NCBI RefSeq assembly: GCF_014648875.1
Contig: NZ_BMRY01000015.1
Coordinates: 109,256 to 173,255, forward strand
Direction: 5' to 3'
DNA length: 64,000 bases
Origin: Streptomyces parvus
Lineage (GTDB): Bacteria; Actinomycetota; Actinomycetes; Streptomycetales; Streptomycetaceae
Both the position numbers and the translations under genes were made by a program. A model generated the notes under the pieces. That model saw only the letters and a program-made list of their open reading frames with translations. It searched no databases and had not been told where the DNA came from. This document shows, piece after piece, positions 8,402 to 16,955 of this stretch. The first letter of the stretch is position 1. Each line of letters begins with the position of its first letter.

Positions 8402-9267
8402 CGCTCCTCCAGCCCGCGCGGCGTCAGCGCCAGTTCGGCCAACGAGGCCAGCCAGTCCACCAGCAGCGCCAGCACCACTGTCAGCACCGAGCCGATGATC
8501 AGTACCGGCATCCGCTGCGTCTGGATCCCCGAGGTGATCAGGTCGCCCAGCCCGCCGCCCCCGCCGAACGTCGCCAGCGTCGCCGTGCCGACGTTCAGGA
8601 CCAGGGCCGTTCGGACGCCCGCCAGGATCAGCGGCACCGCGAGCGGCAGCTCCACCTTCAGCAGGACGCCCCGCCCGGACATCCCCATGCCGCGCGCCGC
8701 CTCGATCATGTTCGGCTCGATCGCCCGCAGACCCGCCACCGTGTTGGAGAGGACCGGCAGCACCGCGTAGATCACGATGCCGATGATCGCCGTGCGCGGG
8801 CCGATGCCCAGCCAGATCACCAGCAGCGCCAGCAGACCGATCGCCGGGGTCGCCTGCCCGACGTTGGCCAGCGCCGTGAACGCCGGGGCGGCCTTCCGCA
8901 GCCGCCGCCGGGTCAGCGCGATACCGAGCGGGATCGCGATGATCAGCACCCAGAACGTCGAGATCGCCGTCAGCCGCACGTGCTGCCACCAGCGCAGTTG
9001 CACATTGCCGCCGGAGAGGGAGTTCTCCGCGATCGAGTCCAGATGGATGTTGGTGATCCAGACGTACGTGATGACCAGGATGACGGCCAGCACCGCCGGC
9101 AGGACCACCAGCTTCCGCCAGGTGATCCGGCGCTCCGGCGCGGCCGGGGCGGGGGAGGGGTCGCTCTCCTCGTCGTGGAACGCGTGGCCCTTGACGTCGT
9201 GTTCGCCCGGCGGCCGGGTCGGGGCGGCCGGGCCCTTGCCGGAGCCTGACTGGTGGCTGGGGCTCAT
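8398..9267 (-). CDS. Betaine-type ABC transporter permease (second permease)
   Basis: A 289-residue inner-membrane permease. A hydrophilic head of about 50 residues precedes the first helix (LVVLPAVLAVILVITYVWI), then five or so helices follow. The EAA loop is RAIEPNMIEAARGMGMSGRGVLLKVELPLAVPLILAG, which contacts the ATPase. Start ATG 9267 overlaps the ATPase stop (ATGA). Together with the permease at 10525 it should form a heterodimeric channel, as in OpuC/OpuB-type systems. Confidence 0.92.
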   Translation of the reverse strand: MSPSHQSGSGKGPAAPTRPPGEHDVKGHAFHDEESDPSPAPAAPERRITWRKLVVLPAVLAVILVITYVWITNIHLDSIAENSLSGGNVQLRWWQHVRLTAISTFWVLIIAIPLGIALTRRRLRKAAPAFTALANVGQATPAIGLLALLVIWLGIGPRTAIIGIVIYAVLPVLSNTVAGLRAIEPNMIEAARGMGMSGRGVLLKVELPLAVPLILAGVRTALVLNVGTATLATFGGGGGLGDLITSGIQTQRMPVLIIGSVLTVVLALLVDWLASLAELALTPRGLEER

Positions 9268-10532
9268 GCTCCGCCGCCACCCCCCTCCAGCTCCTGCTCC
9301 GTCTGGTGGACACGCTGCTCCTCCAGCTGGTGCTGGTGCTCCATCGCGGTCAGCCGGTCGGCCTCCAGCAGCTCCTGCACGTTGTCCATCAGCGTCTTCA
9401 TGTCGACGACCCCGATGAACTCGCCGCGCCGCCCGGTCACCGCCACCCGGCCCCCGCTGTCGGTGAGCACCGCCTCCAGCGCGTCGTGCAGCGTGGCGTC
9501 CCGGGTCACCGTGTCGTGCACCAGCTGCCCGGCCCGCGCCAGCGAACCGCGCGCCCGCATCAGGTCGCCGCGCCGCAGCCACTTGTACGGGCGGTTCCTC
9601 CGGTCCAGCATCAGCAGCTCGTTGTGCGGGCCGTTGCGCAGCTTGTTGAAGATCGTCTGGAGCGGGTCCTCGACCGTCACCGTCGGGAAGTCCGCGATGC
9701 CCACATCCCGTACGCGGGTGAGATTGAGGCGCTTGAGGGCCGCGCCCGCGCCGACGAAACCCGAGACGAAGTCGTCCGTCGGGTTGGTCAGGATCGCCTC
9801 GGGGGTGTCGAACTGCGCGATGTGCGACCGCTCCCGCAGCACCGCGATCCGGTCGCCCAGCTTGATCGCCTCGTCGAAGTCGTGGGTGACGAACACGATC
9901 GTCTTGTGCAGCTCGTGCTGGAGCCGGATCAGCTCGTCCTGGAGGTGGTCGCGGGTGATCGGGTCGACCGCCCCGAACGGCTCGTCCATGAGGAGGACCG
10001 GAGGGTCGGCGGCGAGCGCCCGCGCCACGCCCACCCGCTGCTGCTGCCCGCCGGAGAGCTGACGCGGATAGCGGCCGTGGAACTCGCGCGGGTCCAGACC
10101 CACCAGGTCGAGCATCTCCTCCACCCGGTCCTTCACCCGGGACTTGGACCAGCCGACCATCTTCGGCACCAGGGCGATGTTGTCCGCGACCGTCATGTGC
10201 GGGAAGAGCCCGGAGGACTGGATCGCGTAACCGATCTTCCGGCGCAGCTTCACCGGGTCGATGTCCGTGACGTCCTCGTCGCCGATCCGGATCCGGCCCG
10301 AGGTCGGCTCGATCAGCCGGTTGATCATCTTCAGGGTGGTGGACTTCCCGCAGCCGGACGGGCCGACGAAGATCACCGTCTCGCCGGCCTTGATCTCCAT
10401 GGAGACGTTGTCGACGGCCGGGTTCGGGTTGCCCGGGTACCTCTTGGTGAGGTTCTCCAGCTGGATGGTGGCCCCGGAGGCGGCCGCGGACCCCTCCTCC
10501 ACAGCGACAGCGCCGGTCTCGGTCTCAGGCAC
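9264..10532 (-). CDS. Betaine-type ABC transporter ATP-binding protein with CBS domains (OpuAA/ProV type)
   Basis: A 422-residue ATPase. Walker A GPSGCGKS is at residues 57-64, the signature LSGGQQQRVGVARAL about 157, and Walker B LLMDEPFGAVDP about 178, followed by the H-loop VTHDFDEA. After residue 270 come two CBS units (PLQTIFNKLRNGPHNELLMLDR and TLHDALEAVLTDSGGRVAVTGRRGEFIGVVD). In OpuA the CBS pair senses ionic strength, so osmotic gating is plausible here. The C-terminus is Glu/Gln-rich then polyglycine. It overlaps the upstream permease stop by 8 bases. Confidence 0.93.
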   Translation of the reverse strand: MPETETGAVAVEEGSAAASGATIQLENLTKRYPGNPNPAVDNVSMEIKAGETVIFVGPSGCGKSTTLKMINRLIEPTSGRIRIGDEDVTDIDPVKLRRKIGYAIQSSGLFPHMTVADNIALVPKMVGWSKSRVKDRVEEMLDLVGLDPREFHGRYPRQLSGGQQQRVGVARALAADPPVLLMDEPFGAVDPITRDHLQDELIRLQHELHKTIVFVTHDFDEAIKLGDRIAVLRERSHIAQFDTPEAILTNPTDDFVSGFVGAGAALKRLNLTRVRDVGIADFPTVTVEDPLQTIFNKLRNGPHNELLMLDRRNRPYKWLRRGDLMRARGSLARAGQLVHDTVTRDATLHDALEAVLTDSGGRVAVTGRRGEFIGVVDMKTLMDNVQELLEADRLTAMEHQHQLEEQRVHQTEQELEGGGGGA

Positions 10533-11172
10533 GGATCCCCCTCGGGATGGTCAGCCGTCCCAGCAGGACGTACGCGGCGTCGAAGAGCAGGGCGAGGATG
10601 ACGATGCCGAGCGTGCCCGCGAGCACCTGGTTGATCGCGTTGGCGCTGCCCAGGGAGGCGATGCCCCGGAAGATCTCGTTGCCGAGACCGGGCCCGGAGG
10701 CGTAGGCGGCGATCGCGGCGATGCCCATCAGCATCTGCGTGGAGACCCGGATCCCGGTCAGGATCGGCGGCCAGGCGAGCGGCAGCTCCACCCGGCACAG
10801 CCGCGCCGTGCGCGACATCCCGATGCCCGTCGCCGCGTCGACCAGCGACGGATCGACGCCCCGCAGCCCGACGATGGAGTTCCGGACGATCGGCAGCAGC
10901 CCGTACAGCGTCAGCGTGATCACGGTCGGCGCGACCCCGAGGCCGACCAGCGGGATCAGCAGACCGATCGCGGCGAGGGACGGAATGGTCAGGATCGTCG
11001 CCGTGGAGGTGATGGCCAGCGAGCCGCCCCAGCCGCTGCGATAGCTCACCACCCCGATGATCACACCCAGCACGGTGGCGATGACCATGCACTGGAAGAC
11101 CGCGCTGACGTGCTGGAACGCGTCCGTCAGGAGCTGCTGGTGGCGGGTGATCAGATACTCCCAGAAGCTCAC
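10525..11172 (-). CDS. Betaine-type ABC transporter permease (first permease)
   Basis: A 215-residue permease starting at GTG with GGGAG upstream. It has about five helices and the EAA loop RGVDPSLVDAATGIGMSRTARLCRVELPLAWPPILTG. It is the first gene of the minus-strand operon permease, ATPase, permease, binding protein, with overlaps at every junction. Length and helices match OpuBB/OpuBD-type subunits. Only 43 bases separate it from the stop of the Lrp gene upstream, so the promoter must lie there or further upstream. Confidence 0.92.
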   Translation of the reverse strand: MSFWEYLITRHQQLLTDAFQHVSAVFQCMVIATVLGVIIGVVSYRSGWGGSLAITSTATILTIPSLAAIGLLIPLVGLGVAPTVITLTLYGLLPIVRNSIVGLRGVDPSLVDAATGIGMSRTARLCRVELPLAWPPILTGIRVSTQMLMGIAAIAAYASGPGLGNEIFRGIASLGSANAINQVLAGTLGIVILALLFDAAYVLLGRLTIPRGIRA

Positions 11173-11215
11173 ACGGCACTCCCTCGGCTCCGTCGGTGTC
11201 GCCGGGCCCCAGGGC

Positions 11216-11689
11216 TCAGCCGGTGTCCTCGGCCGCCTGCTCCACCAGCGGGATGATCCGCAGTGGAACCGGGTTTTCCATCACGATCGCCGTGGAGGCC
11301 CGGACAATGCCATCAAATCCGACAACCCGGTCGATCACCCGCTGAAGATCGGCGTTGGAGCGGGCGACGAGCCGGCACAGCATGTCGCCGTGCCCCGTCG
11401 TGGTGTGCAGCTCCAGCACCTCCGGTACGCCGCCCAAATGGGCCCGCACGTCGGCGCCTTGGCCCTGTTTGATCTCCAGCGTGGCGAACGCGGTGACCGG
11501 ATAGCCGAGCGCCGCCGGGTCCACGTCCGGGCCGAACCCCCGGATGACGCCATTCGACTGAAGGCGGTCCAGCCGCGCCTGCACGGTCCCGCGCGCCACC
11601 CCCAGCCGCCGTGATGCTTCGAGGACGCCTATGCGCGGCTCACGTGCGAGCAGCACGATGAGCCGGCCGTCCAGATGATCGATCGCCAT
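11216..11689 (-). CDS. Lrp/AsnC-family transcriptional regulator
   Basis: A 157-residue regulator. The N-terminal helix-turn-helix is LDGRLIVLLAREPRIGVLEASRRLGVARGTVQARLDRLQSNGVI (residues 6-49) and the C-terminal RAM ligand domain runs from about 65 (VTAFATLEIKQGQG) to 150. Such proteins bind amino acids and form octamers. It is divergent from hppD with 122 bases between the two starts, so it is a strong candidate regulator of tyrosine breakdown; that link is inferred from position. Confidence 0.9.
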   Translation of the reverse strand: MAIDHLDGRLIVLLAREPRIGVLEASRRLGVARGTVQARLDRLQSNGVIRGFGPDVDPAALGYPVTAFATLEIKQGQGADVRAHLGGVPEVLELHTTTGHGDMLCRLVARSNADLQRVIDRVVGFDGIVRASTAIVMENPVPLRIIPLVEQAAEDTG

Positions 11690-11811
11690 GGGCCCGCCTC
11701 CGGTAGTCAGCCTGTACAGATAGTCCGGCCATCATGGCCATCCGCTGCACATATTGACCAGTGGATGCGCGAACTATTGCGCACCTTGCGATGTGGGGAG
11801 AGCCTTCGAAC

Positions 11812-12957
11812 ATGACTGAGACTCTGCACACCAGCCCCGAAACCGCAGCGCAGGCCGACCGCTTCCCGGTCAAGGGAATGGACGCGGTCGTCTTCGCCGT
11901 GGGCAACGCCAAGCAGGCCGCGCACTACTACTCGACCGCCTTCGGCATGAAACTCGTGGCCTACTCCGGACCGGAGAACGGCAGCCGCGAGACCGCGAGT
12001 TACGTCCTCACCAACGGCGCCGCCCGCTTCGTCTTCACCTCCGTGATCAAGGCGTCCACCGAGTGGGGCACCTTCCTCGCCGACCACGTCGCCGCGCACG
12101 GCGACGGTGTCGTCGACCTCGCCATCGAGGTCCCGGACGCCCGTGCCGCGTACGCGTACGCCGTCGAGCACGGCGCGCGCGGCATCACCGAGCCGCACGA
12201 GGTCAAGGACGAGCACGGCACGGTCGTCCTCGCCGCCATCGCCACGTACGGCAAGACCCGCCACACCCTGGTGGAGCGCTCCGGCTACGACGGCCCCTAC
12301 CTCCCCGGCTTCGCCGCGGCCAAGCCGATCGTCGAGCCGCCCGCCAAGCGGACCTTCCAGGCCATCGACCACTGCGTCGGCAACGTCGAGCTCGGCCGGA
12401 TGAACGAGTGGGTCGGCTTCTACAACGAGGTCATGGGCTTCACCAACATGAAGGAGTTCGTGGGCGACGACATCGCCACCGAGTACTCCGCCCTCATGTC
12501 GAAGGTCGTCGCCGACGGCACGCTCAAGGTCAAGTTCCCGATCAACGAGCCGGCGATCGCGAAGAAGAAGTCGCAGATCGACGAGTACCTGGAGTTCTAC
12601 GGCGGCGCGGGCGTCCAGCACATCGCCCTCGCCACCAACGACATCGTCTCCACGGTCCGCTCGATGCGCGCCGCCGGTGTGCAGTTCCTGGACACCCCCG
12701 ACTCGTACTACGACACCCTCGGCGAGTGGGCCGGCGAGACCCGGGTGCCGGTCGAGACCCTGCGCGAGCTGAAGATCCTCGTCGACCGCGACGAGGACGG
12801 CTACCTGCTGCAGATCTTCACCAAGCCGGTCCAGGACCGGCCGACCGTCTTCTTCGAGATGATCGAGCGCCACGGCTCCATGGGCTTCGGCAAGGGCAAC
12901 TTCAAGGCCCTGTTCGAGGCGATCGAGCGCGAGCAGGAGAAGCGCGGCAACCTCTGA
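11812..12957 (+). CDS. hppD: 4-Hydroxyphenylpyruvate dioxygenase
   Basis: A 381-residue Fe(II) enzyme turning 4-hydroxyphenylpyruvate and O2 into homogentisate and CO2, the second step of tyrosine breakdown and the source of pyomelanin. All three iron ligands can be placed: H187 (AIDHCVG), H270 (VQHIAL) and E349 (VFFEMIER). The N-terminal vicinal-oxygen-chelate half (GMDAVVFAVGNAKQAAHYYSTAFG) and the C-terminal FGKGNFKALFEAIEREQEKRG match Streptomyces HppD along the full length. Single gene, divergent from an Lrp regulator, with a hairpin terminator after it. Confidence 0.98.
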   Translation: MTETLHTSPETAAQADRFPVKGMDAVVFAVGNAKQAAHYYSTAFGMKLVAYSGPENGSRETASYVLTNGAARFVFTSVIKASTEWGTFLADHVAAHGDGVVDLAIEVPDARAAYAYAVEHGARGITEPHEVKDEHGTVVLAAIATYGKTRHTLVERSGYDGPYLPGFAAAKPIVEPPAKRTFQAIDHCVGNVELGRMNEWVGFYNEVMGFTNMKEFVGDDIATEYSALMSKVVADGTLKVKFPINEPAIAKKKSQIDEYLEFYGGAGVQHIALATNDIVSTVRSMRAAGVQFLDTPDSYYDTLGEWAGETRVPVETLRELKILVDRDEDGYLLQIFTKPVQDRPTVFFEMIERHGSMGFGKGNFKALFEAIEREQEKRGNL

Positions 12958-12968
12958 GCCCTCCACAG

Positions 12969-13011
12969 ACGCCACCGCGGACCGGGGCAGCACCCCGGAC
13001 CGCGGTGGCGT
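12969..13011. terminator. Bidirectional terminator between hppD and the TPR gene
   Basis: Arms 12969-12987 and 12993-13011 pair over 19 bases with a single A-A mismatch and a five-base loop. It lies 11 bases after the hppD stop and 21 before the stop of the convergent gene, so it can serve both. Confidence 0.8.
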
Positions 13012-13032
13012 GTGTCGTTCACGGCTTCCGCT

Positions 13033-14712
13033 TCACGGACTTTTCGACCCGGAGGGTGAGGCCGAGGGTGACGGGGACGTCGAAGGGGCGGTCGGCGTTT
13101 TCGACGGAGCCGGCGCCGGGGCCTCGGGCTTCTTCTCCGGCTCCGGCTCCTGCTTCTCCTTCTGCTCCGGTTCCGCCTCCCGCTTCGGCTCGGGGGCCGG
13201 CGGCGGGGGCGGGGGCGGCTGCATGTCGCCCGGCCCGCCCGGCGGCGGCTCACCCAGCGCCTCCAGCGCCTCCCGGGCCAGCGGCGCGGCGAGCGGCGAG
13301 AAGGCCGGGTTGGTGCGCACGGCCTGCTCCAGATTCCGGCGCGCCGGACCGTAGTCCGCCAGCGCCCGCTGGATCACGCCGAGGTGGTAGGCGTACGAGG
13401 CGTTCCGCACGCCCGTGTCGGCGGCCAGCCGCGCGTACTCCAGGCCCTCCTCGGACTTCCCCGCCCGGTGCAGCGCCCAGCCCAGCGCGTCCGCCACCGC
13501 GGCGCTGCGGTGCTGCCCCCGCCACTGGGCCCGCAGCAGCCCCACCGCCGTCTCCGGGTCCCCGTGGTCGGCCTCGAACCGGGCCAGCACCAGGGACTCG
13601 TCGACCCCGTCCTTCTTCGCCGCGGCCACCATCTCCCGCACCTTCGCGTACTGGGTGCGGGCGTCCCCGTCCAGCCCCAGCGACTCGTACAGCTCGCCCA
13701 GCTCCAGCGCGTACTGCGGGCGCGGCAGCTGTTCCAGCGCCCGCTGGTACGCGGCCGACGCCTCGTCGGTGCGGTCCAGCGCCACCAGGGCCCGGGCCCG
13801 GCCCGCCAGCGAGGCGTGGTGACCGGCGTCCGTGCGGAGCGCCGCGTCGAACTGCGCCACCGCCTCCTCCGGCTCACCCCGCTCCCAGGCCAGCTCGCCG
13901 AGCCGGTGCAGCGCCTCGGCCTTCTCGGCGGGCTGCGTCGCCCGGTCCGCCGCCTCCCGGGCGGTGGCCAGCGCGTCCTCGCGCCAGCCGTTGCCCCGGT
14001 AGAGGTCGGAGGTACGGGCCAGGGCGGGAACACCCTTACGCAGTTCGGCGAACCTCTCCGTCGCCGAGGTCGCCGCCTTCCGGTCGCCGAGCCCGGTGTA
14101 CGCGTCGATGAGGACCGGGTACACGCTCCAGGTCTTCGGCTGCTGCTTCTTCACCGTCTCCCCCCACCGCTTCGCCGCGAGGAAGTCGTGCCGGGCGTTG
14201 GCCAGGGCCGCGAGACCCACCCACGCCTCCCCGTTGCCGCGCTCGCCCGGCTGGGCCTCCAGCGACCGCTTCAGGGCCTCTTCGGCGCGGGCGTAGTACG
14301 CCGTGTCCGCCGAACGCCGCGCCCACTCCACGTACGCCGTACCGAGCGTCGCCAGGGACGGGGCGTCCTCCGGGTGGGACTCCACCCACCTCTGCCGGTC
14401 CCCGATCAGCGCCGTGAGGTCCGAGAGCGAGGCCGGGGACCCCGCGGTCGCCGCAGCCTCGGCCCGCTCGACCGGCCCCGGCTCCTTCGGCCGCCCGTCC
14501 CCGTCGTCCACCGCCACCAGCGCCCCGGCCAGCAGCACCCCGGCGGCCACCGCGCCGAACGCGGCCCGGCGCAGCGTCGTCCGCAGCGTGGGCGGCGGCG
14601 GGGGCAGCGCGGTGGCGCCTTCGGCGGGCAGCGCGTAGGGGTCCTGCGGGGACGGCTCGGGCGGCCGGCCGGAGTCCGGGCCCTGCTGCGGCATGACATC
14701 CATGGCCATCAC
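13033..14712 (-). CDS. Tetratricopeptide-repeat membrane protein
   Basis: A 559-residue protein. A proline-rich head of about 45 residues is followed by one transmembrane helix (FGAVAAGVLLAGALVAV, about 51-67). The rest is a solenoid of TPR units, for example EKAEALHRLGELAWERGEPEEAVAQFDAAL and ASLAGRARALVALDRTDEASAAYQRAL. The last 70 residues are Pro/Glu/Lys-rich, low complexity. It is a scaffold for protein contacts; partners are unknown. Start is uncertain: ATGs at 14712, 14703 and 14694 lie close together and none has a good ribosome site. Confidence 0.8.
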   Translation of the reverse strand: MMAMDVMPQQGPDSGRPPEPSPQDPYALPAEGATALPPPPPTLRTTLRRAAFGAVAAGVLLAGALVAVDDGDGRPKEPGPVERAEAAATAGSPASLSDLTALIGDRQRWVESHPEDAPSLATLGTAYVEWARRSADTAYYARAEEALKRSLEAQPGERGNGEAWVGLAALANARHDFLAAKRWGETVKKQQPKTWSVYPVLIDAYTGLGDRKAATSATERFAELRKGVPALARTSDLYRGNGWREDALATAREAADRATQPAEKAEALHRLGELAWERGEPEEAVAQFDAALRTDAGHHASLAGRARALVALDRTDEASAAYQRALEQLPRPQYALELGELYESLGLDGDARTQYAKVREMVAAAKKDGVDESLVLARFEADHGDPETAVGLLRAQWRGQHRSAAVADALGWALHRAGKSEEGLEYARLAADTGVRNASYAYHLGVIQRALADYGPARRNLEQAVRTNPAFSPLAAPLAREALEALGEPPPGGPGDMQPPPPPPPAPEPKREAEPEQKEKQEPEPEKKPEAPAPAPSKTPTAPSTSPSPSASPSGSKSP

Positions 14713-14801
14713 TCTGCGTCAGTCATACGAGCACACCGCGCCTTGGGATCGCCCCCCGCTCACGGGTTCACACCATTGGCCCCGGGTGACACGCTTGGAT
14801 C

Positions 14802-16169
14802 ATGAGCGATCTCCTCGAACGGCTGCGCGCGGGACTGCCTCCCGAGGCGCTGATCACCGATCCGGACGTCACCGCGTCCTACGCCCACGACATGGCGAGC
14901 TTCTGCGAGGCCGGCACCCCGGCCGTCGTCGTGCTCCCGCGCACGGTCGAGCAGGTCCAGCACGTCATGCGCACCGCCACCGCGCTGCGCGTCCCCGTCG
15001 TCCCACAGGGCGCCCGTACCGGCCTGTCCGGCGCGGCCAACGCCTCGGACGGCTGCATCGTGCTCTCCCTGGTGAAGATGGACCGGATCCTGGAGATCAG
15101 CCCGGTCGACCGGATCGCCGTCGTCGAACCGGGCGTCGTCAACGCGGTGCTCTCACGCGCGGTGAACGAACACGGTCTGTACTACCCGCCGGACCCCTCC
15201 AGCTGGGAGACGTGCACCATCGGCGGCAACATCGGCACCGCGTCCGGCGGCCTGTGCTGCGTGAAGTACGGGGTCACCGCCGAATACGTGCTGGGCCTGG
15301 AGGTCGTCCTCGCCGACGGGCGGCTCCTGACCACCGGCCGCCGCACCGCCAAGGGCGTCGCCGGATACGACCTGACCCGGCTCTTCGTCGGCTCCGAGGG
15401 CAGCCTCGGGATCGTCGTCAAGGCCGTCCTCGCACTGAAACCGCAGCCGCCCCAGCAGCTCGTCCTCGCCGCCGAGTTCCCCTCTGCGGCCACCGCCTGT
15501 GACGCTGTGTGCCGGATCATGGAGCGCGGTCACACCCCGTCACTCCTCGAACTGATGGACCGTACGACCGTGCGTGCCGTCAACGCGCTGGCCTCCATGG
15601 GCCTGCCCGAGACCACCGAGGCGCTCCTCCTCTGCGCCTTCGACACCCCGGAACCTCTCGCCGACCTCGCCGCCGTCGGGGAGCTGTGCACCGCCGCCGG
15701 GGCCACCGAGGTGGTCCCCGCCGACAACCCCGCCGAGTCCGAACTCCTCCTCCAGGCGCGCCGCATGTCCCTCACCGCGCTGGAGACCGTCAAGTCCGCC
15801 ACGATGATCGACGACGTGTGCGTACCGCGCTCCCGGCTCGGCGCGATGCTCGCGGGCACGGCGGCCATCGCCGAGGAGTACGACCTCACCATCGGCGTCT
15901 GCGCCCACGCGGGCGACGGCAACACCCACCCCGTCGTCTGCTTCGACCACCAGGACCCCGACGAGTCCCGCCGGGCCCGCGAGTCCTTCGACGCCATCAT
16001 GGCGCTCGGTCTCGAACTCGGCGGAACCATCACCGGCGAACACGGCGTCGGAGTCCTCAAGAAGGAGTGGCTCGCCCGCGAACTGGGGGAGACCGGCGTC
16101 GAACTGCAGCGCTCCATCAAGGCCGCCTTCGACCCGCTCGGTCTCCTCAACCCCGGCAAGCTCTTCTGA
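14802..16169 (+). CDS. FAD-linked oxidase, GlcD/D-lactate dehydrogenase type
   Basis: A 455-residue flavoenzyme. The N-terminal FAD_binding_4 fold shows VVVLPRTVEQVQHVMR, then PQGARTGLSGAAN and GGNIGTASGGLCCVKYG for the nucleotide loops. The C-terminal FAD-oxidase domain carries CAHAGDGNTHPVV and GTITGEHGVGVLKKEWL, the histidine-bearing catalytic segments of glycolate oxidase GlcD and D-lactate dehydrogenases. It oxidises a 2-hydroxy acid to the 2-keto acid; the substrate is not resolved. No GlcE/GlcF partners are adjacent, so it may act alone. Confidence 0.88.
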   Translation: MSDLLERLRAGLPPEALITDPDVTASYAHDMASFCEAGTPAVVVLPRTVEQVQHVMRTATALRVPVVPQGARTGLSGAANASDGCIVLSLVKMDRILEISPVDRIAVVEPGVVNAVLSRAVNEHGLYYPPDPSSWETCTIGGNIGTASGGLCCVKYGVTAEYVLGLEVVLADGRLLTTGRRTAKGVAGYDLTRLFVGSEGSLGIVVKAVLALKPQPPQQLVLAAEFPSAATACDAVCRIMERGHTPSLLELMDRTTVRAVNALASMGLPETTEALLLCAFDTPEPLADLAAVGELCTAAGATEVVPADNPAESELLLQARRMSLTALETVKSATMIDDVCVPRSRLGAMLAGTAAIAEEYDLTIGVCAHAGDGNTHPVVCFDHQDPDESRRARESFDAIMALGLELGGTITGEHGVGVLKKEWLARELGETGVELQRSIKAAFDPLGLLNPGKLF

Positions 16170-16191
16170 TCCCCGCTTCTTCCAGCGGCTC

Positions 16192-16674
16192 TCACACCTC
16201 ACCGTCCTGGGACGGCGACTCGTCCGCCGCCCACGGGTCGCTCAGCCACAGGTCGTCGGCCGGCAGCGGGGCCAGCAGCTCCGCCAGCGCCTCGTCCATC
16301 CCGAGCCGGTCGCTCTCGGTGCCCGGCGGCACCACCCGCAGGGTCCGCTCCACCCAGGCGGCCACGGCGGCCGACGGCACCTCCAGCAGGGCGTTGCCGT
16401 CGGGGGAGGTGAGGGCCACGCAGATGACACTGCGGCCCGCGACCTTCGTCGGCCAGATCCGCACGTCCCCGTGCCCGCACGGCCGGAACACGCCCTCCAT
16501 CAGCAGTTCCCGGGCGAACGTCCAGTGCACGGGCGACTCGGAGCCGATGTGGAAGGCGATGTGCACGGCGTACGGGTCGTTCGTGCGGTACGTCAGCCGG
16601 GCGGGTACCGGGATGGACCGCTCGGGGGACAGGACCAGCTTCAGCTCCAGCTCACGTTCCACGCTGCTCATCAT
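16192..16674 (-). CDS. ssgG: SsgA-like sporulation protein, probably SsgG
   Basis: A 160-residue SsgA-like protein (SALP), a family confined to sporulating actinomycetes. Conserved segments are ELKLVLSPERSIPVPARLTYRTNDPYAVHIAFH, WTFARELLMEGVFRPCGHGDVRIWP and PDGNALLEVPSAAVAAWVERT. The SsgG assignment rests on remembered order near hppD (S. coelicolor SCO2924) rather than a diagnostic residue; SsgG affects septum placement in aerial hyphae. Start is ATG 16674 or the next codon ATG 16671. Convergent with the FAD oxidase, 22 bases apart. Confidence 0.85.
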   Translation of the reverse strand: MMSSVERELELKLVLSPERSIPVPARLTYRTNDPYAVHIAFHIGSESPVHWTFARELLMEGVFRPCGHGDVRIWPTKVAGRSVICVALTSPDGNALLEVPSAAVAAWVERTLRVVPPGTESDRLGMDEALAELLAPLPADDLWLSDPWAADESPSQDGEV

Positions 16675-16955
16675 CGAAATGCACGACCTTCCGGTGCTCA
16701 TGGGCCGGTCCCGTGACCGTCCCGCACAAGGAGAGAGCGCCCTCCCCGCCACCTATTACGCGACTCCTGGAAAAAACTTCGGCCCGTTTCCGAAGCCGTC
16801 CCGAAACCTGTGGCGACCCGTCTCGAAAGGGGGCCCAAACAGGTGGACCGGCCCGGGGGCGGGCGGCTGTCTGATAGATGTGGACCCTTGTATTGAGGCC
16901 GTCCGCCCGCCCGGCGGGGACGGCCTGAGGCCTCGAAGAGATACGGGACCCGCTG